Below the pieces are notes generated by a model that saw nothing but the letters and a program-made list of their open reading frames with translations, did no database searches and was not told the origin of the DNA. Below, in pieces: positions 1-8,190 of a DNA stretch of 64,000 nucleotides. This DNA is from Polynucleobacter sp. VK25 (GTDB taxonomy: Bacteria > Pseudomonadota > Gammaproteobacteria > Burkholderiales > Burkholderiaceae): assembly GCF_018687355.1 (NCBI RefSeq), contig NZ_CP061288.1:630144-694143 (forward strand), read 5' to 3'. The position numbers were made by a program, and so were the translations under genes. Within the stretch, counting starts at the first letter, position 1. Each line of letters opens with the position of its first letter.

Positions 1-282
1 GAGCCTCCCAAATTTGAGGATAACGAAACTACTTTTGCCCAGTTGCAAGAGCGCATCGCCAAAACCATTGCTTTTGCTAATAGCCTCAAGCCAGCGCAAG
101 TGGATGGCACGGAAGCAAAAGAAATTAAGTTCTCGATTAAAGAGTGGAGCTTTGAGTTTGTTGGTGAGCAATATCTGTTAACTTGGATCATCCCTAATTT
201 TTACTTCCATGTAACTGCTGCTTATGCCATCCTGCGCCATAACGGGGTCGAGGTCGGGAAGATGGATTACCTGGGCGGTTAA
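1..282 (+). CDS. DUF1993 family protein, C-terminal part
   Basis: The reading frame is open from base 1, so the gene starts outside the window and only about 93 C-terminal residues are seen. The segment NFYFHVTAAYAILRHNGVEV and the glycine-rich end are typical of the DUF1993 family (about 170 residues, helical-bundle proteins related to DinB-like folds, function unknown). A TTG codon at 43 is inside the conserved domain and is not the true start. A rho-independent terminator lies about 150 bases downstream. Confidence 0.8.
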   Translation, partial: EPPKFEDNETTFAQLQERIAKTIAFANSLKPAQVDGTEAKEIKFSIKEWSFEFVGEQYLLTWIIPNFYFHVTAAYAILRHNGVEVGKMDYLGG

Positions 283-302
283 GTAAGCCTTACAATGGAG
301 GC

Positions 303-419
303 ATGGAATATTTTTCACAAATCATGAATGAGATAAATCCTTGGCTTTACCGCGCCAGCATTTATCTCTCCAATGCTTTTGTGGATGATCCGGCGATCCT
401 AGCGTTTGCTTTTTGCTAA
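303..419 (+). CDS. possible 38-residue peptide
   Basis: A short open frame between the DUF1993 gene and its terminator. A GGAGG at 297-301 sits only one base before the ATG, which is too close for normal initiation, and the next in-frame ATG (324) has no ribosome site. No family is recognised. It may simply be 3' untranslated sequence. Confidence 0.15.
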   Translation: MEYFSQIMNEINPWLYRASIYLSNAFVDDPAILAFAFC

Positions 420-435
420 GAGCGGAGTAGCCCTG

Positions 436-460
436 AAAAGCCACCTACGGGTGGTTTTTT
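436..460 (+). terminator. rho-independent terminator
   Basis: The stem is CCACC (441-445) with GGTGG (450-454) and loop TACG, followed by TTTTTT. Upstream AAAA can extend the stem. It isolates the DUF1993 transcript from umuDC. Confidence 0.8.
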
Positions 461-526
461 GTTGCCTAAATTTTGAGCAAATAGCCCTAAAACAACAAAA
501 ATAAGCCCATTTTTGCGGTTTTTACA

Positions 527-550
527 TATACTGTATAAACATACAGTATA
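527..550 (+). promoter_or_regulatory. LexA-type SOS box
   Basis: CTGT (531-534), eight bases, then ACAG (543-546) matches the CTGT-N8-ACAG LexA consensus exactly, and flanking TATA on both sides extends the dyad. A -10-like TATAAA (534-539) lies inside it, so bound LexA would block the promoter. The box ends four bases before the first umuD ATG. Confidence 0.85.
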
Positions 551-553
551 TTA

Positions 554-1045
554 ATGACTATGACGCAAGTAATGAACCCTGCAAAAGTAACCCTCAGTCA
601 GGCACCGCAAGCCTTGGCGGGGCATTTTGCCGCCTATGAGCTCAAGCTCCTTAGCCATCGGATTTCAGCTGGATTCCCTAGCCCAGCGGCAGATTACGCC
701 GAAGACGGTCTTGATCTGAATCATTACCTCGTCCAAAACAAACCAGCCACTTTCATGTTTACCGTGAAAGGGGATTCGATGCTGGGCGCGGGGATTTGTG
801 ATGGCGACAAGGTTGTTGTTGATAAGGCCCTAAAGCCAAAACATAAAGACATTGTGGTTGCTGTAGTCGACAGCGAGTACACCATCAAGCGACTCTACCA
901 ATTGCGTGGTCGCATCGAGTTGCAACCAGAAAACCCAAACTATCAACCTATTACCTTTAACGAAGGCAGTGAGCTGCAAATCTGGGGTGTAGTGGTTGGA
1001 GTAGTGCGTAAGTACAGCAATGCTAGTGGCAGAAATGGGAAGTGA
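554..1045 (+). CDS. umuD: UmuD, SOS mutagenesis protein (LexA-like serine protease fold)
   Basis: UmuD self-cleaves on RecA filaments to UmuD', which joins UmuC to form translesion polymerase V. The GFPSPAADY stretch carries the expected Ala39-Gly40 cleavage bond (Cys-Gly in E. coli). The catalytic dyad is Ser75 in KGDSM and Lys112 in YTIKRL. At 163 residues it is longer than E. coli UmuD (139); the extra length is N-terminal, and in-frame ATGs at 560 and 572 are alternative starts, since transcription probably begins very close to 554. It is directly under a LexA box and is followed at once by umuC. Confidence 0.93.
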   Translation: MTMTQVMNPAKVTLSQAPQALAGHFAAYELKLLSHRISAGFPSPAADYAEDGLDLNHYLVQNKPATFMFTVKGDSMLGAGICDGDKVVVDKALKPKHKDIVVAVVDSEYTIKRLYQLRGRIELQPENPNYQPITFNEGSELQIWGVVVGVVRKYSNASGRNGK

Positions 1046-1046
1046 G

Positions 1047-2363
1047 ATGAACTCCAATTCACAAACTACATCCACTCCACTCTTTGCGCTTGTAGACGTA
1101 AACAATTTCTACGTTTCTTGTGAGCGCGTATTTCAGCCTAGGCTAGAAGAGGTACCGATGGTGGTGCTATCGAATAATGACGGCTGTGCCGTAGCGCGTA
1201 GTGCTGAAGTCAAAGCGCTTGGCGTAAAAATGGGTACGCCTTGGTTTCAGATGAAGGATCTTGCCAAAAAGCATGGTATTCAAGCTTATTCATCTAATTA
1301 CACCTTGTATGGCGACATGAGCAGTCGTGTAGTTCAGGTGTTGAGAGCTTTCACTCCAAACCTGGAGGTTTACAGCATCGACGAGAGTTTTTTGCAGATC
1401 GAGACTGTACTTAAGCAATATCAAGACACAATTGAGTTGGGTCAGAAGATTAAGCAGCAAGTCAAAGATACCACCGGCTTGCCAGTCTGTGTAGGCATTG
1501 GTGCCAGCAAGACCTTGGCAAAGCTTGCTAACCACCTAGCTAAAAAGCACAAGCAGTTTGTTGGCATATGTGATGTCAATGCGATGGCAAATGAAGAGCT
1601 CTATCAGTGGATGAGTGAGACTGAAGTGGGTGAGGTCTGGGGTGTAGGCAAACAAATTGCCAAGAAACTCAAAGCCCAAAATATTCTGAGCGTGTTTGAT
1701 CTCTTACAAGCTTCACCACAAGCGATGCGTCAACAGTTTGGCGTAGTTATGGAGCGTCTCTGCTACGAGCTGCGCGGGACATCTTGCTTGCAGTTGGAAG
1801 AAGTCGCGCCAGCCAAACAGCAAATCATTGCTTCACGCAGTTTTGGAAAGTTGGTGACGAGCCAGGTAGAGCTTGCAGAATCAGTTGCCACCCATGTGGC
1901 GCGTGCAGCTGAAAAACTCAGAGCACAAAACAGCACTACGGGTGCGCTCACGGTATTTATTCAGACTAATCCGTTTAAGCAAAACGAGCCACAGCATCAT
2001 CAAAGCGTGACGATTCCCTTGGCAGACCCAACAGATAACACGCTGACACTAACCAATGCAGCGCTTGCAGGCCTCAAGCAAATCTATCAAGCAAGCTTTC
2101 GTTACAAAAAAGCGGGCGTCATTTTGAACTTAATTAGTGACAAGCCAACAGCCCAGCAATCCTTATTTGACGATATCGAAACCAAAGGCAAATCTGCGCA
2201 CCTCATGAAGGCGGTAGATGAAATTAATACGCGTTTTGGCAATGCAGTCATTAGGTCCGCAGCCGCAGGCACTAATGGCGCTAAGCAAGAGTGGCGGATG
2301 AGATCAAACAATAGGTCGCCGAATTACACCACACGCTGGGATGAGCTGCCGATAGCTAGATAA
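1047..2363 (+). CDS. umuC: UmuC, Y-family DNA polymerase V catalytic subunit
   Basis: This is an error-prone translesion polymerase of about 438 residues, close to E. coli UmuC (422). Metal-binding motifs are visible in [14 protein letters not shown] near the N-terminus and in YSIDESFL around residue 110. The helix-hairpin-helix region ([12 protein letters not shown]) and a UmuC-type C-terminus ending with a [13 protein letters not shown] tail follow. ATG 1047 has GGGAAG at 1037-1042. An upstream in-frame ATG at 1020 would overlap the umuD end. It is co-transcribed with umuD. Confidence 0.93.
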   Translation: MNSNSQTTSTPLFALVDVNNFYVSCERVFQPRLEEVPMVVLSNNDGCAVARSAEVKALGVKMGTPWFQMKDLAKKHGIQAYSSNYTLYGDMSSRVVQVLRAFTPNLEVYSIDESFLQIETVLKQYQDTIELGQKIKQQVKDTTGLPVCVGIGASKTLAKLANHLAKKHKQFVGICDVNAMANEELYQWMSETEVGEVWGVGKQIAKKLKAQNILSVFDLLQASPQAMRQQFGVVMERLCYELRGTSCLQLEEVAPAKQQIIASRSFGKLVTSQVELAESVATHVARAAEKLRAQNSTTGALTVFIQTNPFKQNEPQHHQSVTIPLADPTDNTLTLTNAALAGLKQIYQASFRYKKAGVILNLISDKPTAQQSLFDDIETKGKSAHLMKAVDEINTRFGNAVIRSAAAGTNGAKQEWRMRSNNRSPNYTTRWDELPIAR

Positions 2364-2426
2364 AGAATTTAGTAATAAATCAATTAATCAGTCAATAACA
2401 AGCAACAACGCATAAAGGAGAAGTAA

Positions 2427-2570
2427 ATGAACACAATCAGCAACTTAATGAATAACTTTAACGGCATCTCATTGGCAGTGATCATGATCCTGTCTTACTG
2501 TGCAGTATTGAAAAACACTAAGCGCAGCGAATCTTCTAACAAGCAAGTATTTGCTCGTAAGTATCAGTAA
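2427..2570 (+). CDS. 47-residue single-helix membrane peptide
   Basis: An AGGAG (2416-2420) lies six bases before the ATG. The product has a polar start, one hydrophobic helix (ISLAVIMILSYCAVL, about residues 14-28) and a basic, polar C-terminus (KNTKRSESSNKQ...). This is the make-up of small inner-membrane regulatory proteins. It lies 63 bases after umuC and is followed by a long hairpin. No family is recognised. Coding is likely from the ribosome site and composition, but unproven. Confidence 0.55.
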   Translation: MNTISNLMNNFNGISLAVIMILSYCAVLKNTKRSESSNKQVFARKYQ

Positions 2571-2586
2571 AAGCAGTAGGCAGAGG

Positions 2587-2618
2587 GGGAATAAGGAAAT
2601 CACGGATTCCTTATTCCC
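2587..2618. terminator. long perfect hairpin between convergent genes
   Basis: GGGAATAAGGAA (2587-2598) is exactly complementary to TTCCTTATTCCC (2607-2618), with an eight-base loop that can add pairs. There is no U-tract on either side, so it may be a bidirectional stop helped by factors, or an RNA-stability element, between the small peptide gene and the minus-strand IclR gene. Confidence 0.55.
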
Positions 2619-2648
2619 TACTACGGCCATCTGCTATTGCATTTACTT

Positions 2649-3371
2649 CTATATTGAGGCGAACTGACCGCCAAGAAGTTCAGTCAACTTCTTGGCGCTA
2701 GCCTTAACAGCTGTTAATTTACTAGGATCAAAGCGATAGGTTGGCATGGTCAGCGTGATTACGCCAATCAGCCCATCAGCAGTAAAGACCGGAGCAGAGA
2801 TTCCTGAGATCTCTTTGGTTCTATCGCCAGAGATGGCAAGCACCATATCAGATCTAATTTGGTTAAACACTTTTCCGGAAGCGCCCTCAAAAGCTTGCAA
2901 TACTTTGCCGCCAGCGCCTTTATCAATAGGTAATAAATCTCCAACCTTGATATGGTCTCTTAACGCTTGTTGCGAATCTACGCGGAATAGACAGAGTCGC
3001 TTATTTCCCTCGCGCACATGAAAAGCCGCGCTTTCCTGAGTAGATTTAACAAGGTTTTCCAGAGCGGGAATAATCACCATGCTGAGAGATTCTTGCTCTT
3101 GGTAGGCGGTGTTCAGTGTGGCAATCGCTGGTCCAAGTACATATATTCCGTCTGCACGTTTCATGACTAATAGGGCATTGCTAAGAGAGGCCAGCATTCG
3201 CAATACGGTGCTTTTATAAAGACCAGTGCTTGTAGAAATTTGATGCAGAGACAGTTCGCGCTGCTCAGAGGAAAACAACCGCAAAATTGCTAAAGCCTTA
3301 TCAACGGATGCAACGCCAGATGTGGTGAGAGCGATGCTCTCTGCTGCAGGCTTGGTAGATTTTTTTGGCAT
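2649..3371 (-). CDS. IclR-family transcriptional regulator (first)
   Basis: About 240 residues with the two IclR domains: an N-terminal winged helix (VDKALAILRLF, then LHQISTSTGLYKSTVLRML) and a C-terminal effector-binding domain (GVITLTMPTYRF near the end). An in-frame ATG at 3446 would overlap the divergent lyase gene, so the internal ATG at 3371 (MPKKSTKP) is preferred. It is divergent from the lyase / CoA-transferase / receptor module and probably controls it. IclR proteins usually sense small organic acids; the ligand here is unknown. Confidence 0.85.
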   Translation of the reverse strand: MPKKSTKPAAESIALTTSGVASVDKALAILRLFSSEQRELSLHQISTSTGLYKSTVLRMLASLSNALLVMKRADGIYVLGPAIATLNTAYQEQESLSMVIIPALENLVKSTQESAAFHVREGNKRLCLFRVDSQQALRDHIKVGDLLPIDKGAGGKVLQAFEGASGKVFNQIRSDMVLAISGDRTKEISGISAPVFTADGLIGVITLTMPTYRFDPSKLTAVKASAKKLTELLGGQFASI

Positions 3372-3400
3372 CGACAGGGTTGGGTAATTATGTTTTAATA

Positions 3401-3428
3401 ATAGAACTATATTCCATAGGATAGAACT
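3401..3428. promoter_or_regulatory. candidate operator: paired ATAGAACT repeats
   Basis: ATAGAACT occurs at 3401-3408 and again at 3421-3428, a 20-base period or about two helical turns. Between them lies TATTCC-ATA-GGATA, an imperfect dyad. The site is in the 59-base gap between the IclR start and the lyase start, with a TATATT (3408-3413) that could be a -10. It is a plausible binding site for the adjacent IclR protein. Confidence 0.4.
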
Positions 3429-3430
3429 TA

Positions 3431-4375
3431 ATGAACTCCGCGTCAACCGATGTATTAATCAGCGAAGTGGGTCCAAGAGATGGGCTTCAATCAATTAAGT
3501 CCATCATGCCAACCGCAGCAAAGCATGCTTGGATTCACGCGCTTTATCAGGCTGGCGTAAAAGAAATAGAAGTAGCCTCATTTGTTCCAGCTAAATTGTT
3601 GCCGCAAATGGCTGATGCGGCAGAGGTAGTGCGCTATGCAAAAACATTGCCCGGTTTAACAGTAATGGCATTAGTACCAAACTTACGGGGCGCACAAGCC
3701 GCTATTGAAGCTGGGGTAGATAAGATCACTATTCCGGTATCGGCAAGTGCCGCACATTCCTTGGCAAACGTACGCAAGACGCGCGAAGAGATGATTGAGG
3801 AGGTAAAGAAAATATCTGCTTATCGAAAAGAAGTTGCACCACAAGTGAAGGTGGAGGCTGGTATAGCAACCGCATTTGGATGCACCTTGCAAGGATTGGT
3901 ATCTGAGGATGATGTGATACGGATGGCAGAGCAGGTTATTGAGGCTGGCGCAGACGAATCTGGTTTGTCGGACACAACAGGTTATGCAAACCCTGCGCAA
4001 ATCCAAAGGCTATTTAAACGCTTAAAGGCGGCGATCGGTCAGCATGCGGGTGCAGCCCATCTGCACAACACGCGTGGACTAGGCTTGGCAAATTGCCTGG
4101 CAGCATATGAGGTTGGCGTGACTTCGTTTGATTCGTCTATGGGCGGCATTGGCGGGTGTCCTTACGCCCCCGGGGCTTCTGGAAACGTAGTCACTGAGGA
4201 TTTGGTGTTTATGTTTGAAGCGATGGGTATTAAAACGGGTATCAATTTGGATTTGCTACTGGAGGCGCGCAAGCCACTTCAGGCCGGCGTTCCTAATGAG
4301 CAAATCTATGGAATGATTTCTGAGGCTGGTTTACCTAAGGGTTTTGCAGCAGCAACCCAGTGGAGTACACAATGA
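3431..4375 (+). CDS. hydroxymethylglutaryl-CoA lyase-like enzyme
   Basis: A TIM-barrel acyl-CoA lyase of the HMGL-like family, 314 residues. SEVGPRDGLQ at the N-terminus carries the metal-binding Asp and catalytic Arg, HLHNTRGLG gives metal-ligand histidines, and GGCPYAPGASGN contains the catalytic Cys (residue 243). The family cleaves HMG-CoA to acetyl-CoA and acetoacetate; related members act on citramalyl-CoA or other 3-hydroxy-3-methyl acyl-CoAs. It overlaps the next gene by an ATGA junction, so the CoA-transferase probably makes its substrate. The exact substrate is not known. Confidence 0.85.
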   Translation: MNSASTDVLISEVGPRDGLQSIKSIMPTAAKHAWIHALYQAGVKEIEVASFVPAKLLPQMADAAEVVRYAKTLPGLTVMALVPNLRGAQAAIEAGVDKITIPVSASAAHSLANVRKTREEMIEEVKKISAYRKEVAPQVKVEAGIATAFGCTLQGLVSEDDVIRMAEQVIEAGADESGLSDTTGYANPAQIQRLFKRLKAAIGQHAGAAHLHNTRGLGLANCLAAYEVGVTSFDSSMGGIGGCPYAPGASGNVVTEDLVFMFEAMGIKTGINLDLLLEARKPLQAGVPNEQIYGMISEAGLPKGFAAATQWSTQ

Positions 4376-5571
4376 GTCAACAGAAAACGCTGCCATACGC
4401 GGGTATTCGGATTGTTGAATTTACTCACATGGTGATGGGTCCAACTTGCGGCATGGTGTTGGGTGACCTCGGTGCAGAAGTCATTAAGGTTGAACCAATT
4501 GAGGGGGATAAAACGCGAGAACTAGTGGGCTCGGGCGCAGGATTTTTTCCTATGTTCAATCGCAATAAGAAAAGTATTGCCGTAGATATGAAGTCTGCAG
4601 CAGGTATCGAGTTGGTAAAAAAGTTAGTTGCCACAGCTGATGTTGTGAGTGAAAACTTTAAGCCGCAGACCATGGCAAAGCTCGGCTTAGATTATGAAAC
4701 TCTAAAAAAGACAAACCCCAAGCTCATTTATGTATCTCATAAAGGCTTTTTGCCTGGACCTTACGATCATCGCACTGCTTTAGATGAGGTGGTTCAAATG
4801 ATGGGTGGACTAGCTTATATGACTGGACCAGAGGATAGGCCTCTGCGCGCCGGATCATCTGTGAATGACATTATGGGTGGTGTATTTGGGGCCATAGGCG
4901 TTATGGCGGCATTAAGACAAAGAGAGATCACGGGTGAGGGGCAAGAAATTCAAAGCTCTTTATTTGAGAACAATGTATTTTTAGTTGGTCAGCACATGAT
5001 GCAGTATGCGATGACTGGCAAACCAGCAAAGCCGATGCCAAGTCGCATCTCTGCATGGGCAATTTACGATGTATTCGAACTGGGGAATGGCGAAAAAGTA
5101 TTTTTGGCTGTTGTTACCGATACGCAATGGAAAATATTTTGTGATGTTTTCGGTTTTTCAGATCTGTTCGATGATCCAAGTCTTCAGTTGAATAATCAGA
5201 GAGTAGTAGCAAGACCCACTCTGATTCCAGAAATCAAAAAAAGAATTTCTGGGTATACCGCTGCGCAGATATCTGCAATTTTTGAAGAGCATGGCCTACC
5301 TTTTGCTCCCATCACCAAGCCAGAAGAATTATTTAACGATCCACATTTGATCGCTACAGGTGGCCTAGCACCCATTACCCTCACGGATGGTCCTAGAGCT
5401 GGCGATCAAACCACCACCCCTCTATTGCCCATTATGATGGACGGGCAGCGATTGGGTGTGCGCTTAAATCCGCCTAAGTCAGGTGAGCAGACAAAGGAAA
5501 TCTTGACGCAACTGGGGTATTCCGAATCTGAGATTGACGGGCTAGTGTCCAATGGTTCAGTGAATTGTTGA
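4372..5571 (+). CDS. family III (CaiB/BaiF) CoA-transferase
   Basis: About 399 residues, the normal length for formyl-CoA/succinyl-CoA-type transferases, which move CoA between acids through an aspartyl-CoA intermediate. The catalytic Asp is Asp166 in SSVNDIMGG. The N-terminal GIRIVEFTHMVMGPTCGMVLGDLGAEVIKVEP region is classic (quoted here in part: LGDLGAEVIKVEP). ATG 4372 overlaps the lyase stop and has TGGAG just upstream; ATG 4360 is an unlikely alternative. It probably activates the acid that the following Bug receptor binds. Confidence 0.88.
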   Translation: MSQQKTLPYAGIRIVEFTHMVMGPTCGMVLGDLGAEVIKVEPIEGDKTRELVGSGAGFFPMFNRNKKSIAVDMKSAAGIELVKKLVATADVVSENFKPQTMAKLGLDYETLKKTNPKLIYVSHKGFLPGPYDHRTALDEVVQMMGGLAYMTGPEDRPLRAGSSVNDIMGGVFGAIGVMAALRQREITGEGQEIQSSLFENNVFLVGQHMMQYAMTGKPAKPMPSRISAWAIYDVFELGNGEKVFLAVVTDTQWKIFCDVFGFSDLFDDPSLQLNNQRVVARPTLIPEIKKRISGYTAAQISAIFEEHGLPFAPITKPEELFNDPHLIATGGLAPITLTDGPRAGDQTTTPLLPIMMDGQRLGVRLNPPKSGEQTKEILTQLGYSESEIDGLVSNGSVNC

Positions 5572-5608
5572 AATACAGGGTGTATCTATGCGTAATGAAG
5601 GTGAAAAG

Positions 5609-6574
5609 ATGAAAAAATTGCTCATCGGAATTGCATCCATATGCCTTCTCACTGCATCCCCTTGTTTTTCTCAAAACTATCCCGATAGATCCATTAAGTT
5701 AATTGTTCCATACACACCTGGCGGTGGTACCGATACGGTTGCGCGCATGATGGCGGAAAGAATAAGTTCAGAACTGAAATGGACTATCTTGGTTGATAAC
5801 AAACCAGGCGGTGGTGGCAACATCGGCATGGAGGTAGTAGCTAAATCAAAGCCTGATGGATATACGATGGGCATGGGGCAAACTGCCAATTTAGCGATCA
5901 ATCCAGCGTTAATTAGCAAGATGCCATTTGATGCGGTAAATGATTTGGTGCCAGTTGCTTTGGTTGCTGAAGTACCCATGGTTTTGGTAGTTCCATCAAC
6001 ATCACCCTGGAAATCTTTGGGCGATCTTGTGAAGGCTGCAAAAGCAAAACCAGACTTTTATAAGCAGGCGACCGCTGGTGCCGGCACGGTCGGTCATATT
6101 GGTGGTGAGATGTTAGCTAGCAAAGCCGGTTACGTTATTTCATTCATTCCATATAAAGGCGCCTCCCCGGCCATTACGGATTTAATTGGGGGTCAAACTG
6201 ATTTCATGTTCGCTACTCCACAATCGGTGTTGGGCATGATTGCTGGGGGCAAGTTGCGCGCCTTAGCGGTGACGTCAGCTAACCGCGTTGCGATGCTTCC
6301 ACAAGTCCCCACCGTTAGCGAAGAAGGCTACAAAGGTTTTGAGGCGATCGATTGGAAGGTCTTAGTTGCGCCTTCTGGAACGCCACCAGGAATCATCAAG
6401 AAAATAAATGAAGCTGCACAATCAGCCCTGAAAAATCCAGCGCTGATTGCCAAGTTACGTGAAGAGGCCAGTTCTCCAATGTACGGAGACCCTGCTGCCG
6501 TGATGAAATACATCCGGACCGAACAGCGCGAATGGAGCGCCGCCGTTAAAGCTTCAGGAATTAAGCTAGATTAA
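5609..6574 (+). CDS. Bug/TctC-family periplasmic solute receptor (1)
   Basis: A tripartite-tricarboxylate-transporter-type binding protein (PF03401), about 321 residues. It has a signal peptide (MKKLLIGIASICLL...CFS), then YPDRSIKLIVPYTPGGGTD, the first ligand-binding loop, and a later VPYKGASPAITDLIGGQ-type loop. ATG 5609 follows GAAGG at 5597-5601; ATG 5588 is in-frame upstream. It is third in the lyase module. Its stop codon overlaps the stop of the minus-strand MFS gene. No TctA/TctB membrane partner is encoded nearby. Confidence 0.9.
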   Translation: MKKLLIGIASICLLTASPCFSQNYPDRSIKLIVPYTPGGGTDTVARMMAERISSELKWTILVDNKPGGGGNIGMEVVAKSKPDGYTMGMGQTANLAINPALISKMPFDAVNDLVPVALVAEVPMVLVVPSTSPWKSLGDLVKAAKAKPDFYKQATAGAGTVGHIGGEMLASKAGYVISFIPYKGASPAITDLIGGQTDFMFATPQSVLGMIAGGKLRALAVTSANRVAMLPQVPTVSEEGYKGFEAIDWKVLVAPSGTPPGIIKKINEAAQSALKNPALIAKLREEASSPMYGDPAAVMKYIRTEQREWSAAVKASGIKLD

Positions 6575-8178
6575 TCTTTGATAGCTGAGGAAACCCGCCT
6601 AGTAATTTTAGGTGGGTGCTCATCGATGTGATAGCGATGACGTTCTTCTTGCATTTTAAGATCCTCAGCTGTGAAGCGATCAAATCTTCTGAGGTAATCT
6701 GCCCAAGTATTAAATACAAAGTACTCAACAAATTTTCCAGGGTGCTCAGCATCATTGAACAAGCTCCAGGAAAGAGCGCCTTGTCTGAGGCGTGACTTTC
6801 TGGATTTAGTCATGAGTTTTTTAAATTCCTCAGATTTTTCTGGATGAATTTGATACTCAATCGAAATCATGACAGGACCAGCATCCATATCAATATCGGC
6901 GCTAGGATGAGGGCGCTCTAATGGGCAGACTGGAGTGAAGTCTTCTAATGGATGGTTATCGATCCGATGCTTACGAATGAAAAAAAGCACCATGAATCCA
7001 AATACAGAGCTCATCAAAATACTATTGACTACCCCAAATTCATCGGCTAATTTCCCCCAAGCAGCAGCTCCTGCAGCGCTTCCTCCCATCAAGCCCATTT
7101 GGTAGATGGACATACCCCGAGCGCGAACCCAGCCAGGCAGGGTCATCTGCGCTGAAGTGGTTAATGAATTCGCCACAGAAATCCAGGCTGCTCCGCAAGC
7201 CATCATTAATAAAGATGCAAGCCAAAGATCCGGAACCAAAACAACACCACTTGAGGCAATTGTTAACAAGATCAGGCCGTAGGTAATGAGGTTGCTGGTT
7301 TTGATCCGCTTTCTGAGGCGTGGCAATTGTGAGCCTGCAAGAATGGCTCCCAGCCCTAATGAAGATAGCAATAAGGTAAATGTGTGAGCATCGCCCTGAA
7401 AGTGATCCTTGGCAATCACAGGCAATAGGGCAATCAGACCAGTTGATTGGAAGAAGAATAAGAACCCTCTTCCAACAATGGTGCGCATCCGGTTGGATTG
7501 CCAGGCATGCTGCATGCCGACTCTCATGGCGCCGACGAAGCGCTCACCCGGTAGTGCAGAAACATAATTTTGATATTTCCAACGCATCACAACAATCACA
7601 GTGATGAGTGACAAGATCATATTTAACGCAAAAACATATTTACTGCCAGCGGCTGCAATAATTACTCCAGCTGTTAGAGGGCCAACAATTCTGGAGGTAT
7701 TCATGGCGATCGCGTTGAGAGCGAGCGCTGAGGGTAGGGCATCGCGAGGCACAAGATCGGGAACAATAGCCGCAAAGATAGGCCAGCGCATAGCAAGGCC
7801 AATGCCGTTAGTGAATGTCAGGAAAAGCAGTAAGTAAGGGTTGAGTGCATCAAAAGCCAGAAACAGCATTAATGCAGTGGCATTCGTTGCAAGCCAGATC
7901 TGCGCAAATAGAAAATAGTGTTTGCGATTGATGATATCGGCGAGTGCGCCGCTCGGAATGCCTAAAAGTAAAACCGGCAAGCTTGAAGCAGTTTGCACCA
8001 ATGCAATCAATGTTGCAGAAGTGGTCAATGATGTCATAGTCCATGCTGCAGCAACATCATTCATCCACATGCAGATATTGGCTACTAGCCATACTGACCA
8101 TAGCGCTCTAAACACGCTATATTTCAAGGGCGATAGCCAGCCCTCAGTACGTGGTGTTTGGGTCGGAGTTTGATTCAC
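6571..8178 (-). CDS. MFS transporter (MFS_3/EntS-like) with C-terminal ABM-like domain
   Basis: 535 residues. The first 400 or so form a 12-helix major-facilitator exporter of the MFS_3 type (LGIPSGALADIINRK is the loop 2-3 signature). The last 100 or so form a soluble antibiotic-biosynthesis-monooxygenase-like domain (MISIEYQIHPEKSEEFKKLM ... WSLFNDAEHPGKFVEYFVF). This fusion is known for this transporter class, but its purpose is not. It is last in the minus-strand IclR-thiolase-MFS operon, 12 bases after the thiolase. It may export a pathway acid or toxic intermediate. Confidence 0.82.
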   Translation of the reverse strand: MNQTPTQTPRTEGWLSPLKYSVFRALWSVWLVANICMWMNDVAAAWTMTSLTTSATLIALVQTASSLPVLLLGIPSGALADIINRKHYFLFAQIWLATNATALMLFLAFDALNPYLLLFLTFTNGIGLAMRWPIFAAIVPDLVPRDALPSALALNAIAMNTSRIVGPLTAGVIIAAAGSKYVFALNMILSLITVIVVMRWKYQNYVSALPGERFVGAMRVGMQHAWQSNRMRTIVGRGFLFFFQSTGLIALLPVIAKDHFQGDAHTFTLLLSSLGLGAILAGSQLPRLRKRIKTSNLITYGLILLTIASSGVVLVPDLWLASLLMMACGAAWISVANSLTTSAQMTLPGWVRARGMSIYQMGLMGGSAAGAAAWGKLADEFGVVNSILMSSVFGFMVLFFIRKHRIDNHPLEDFTPVCPLERPHPSADIDMDAGPVMISIEYQIHPEKSEEFKKLMTKSRKSRLRQGALSWSLFNDAEHPGKFVEYFVFNTWADYLRRFDRFTAEDLKMQEERHRYHIDEHPPKITRRVSSAIKD

Positions 8179-8190
8179 AAGATCTAAGTA

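Noticed and set aside
303..419. Small gene between DUF1993 and its terminator
   Set aside because: The Shine-Dalgarno spacing is impossible at the first ATG and absent at the second; listed only with low confidence.
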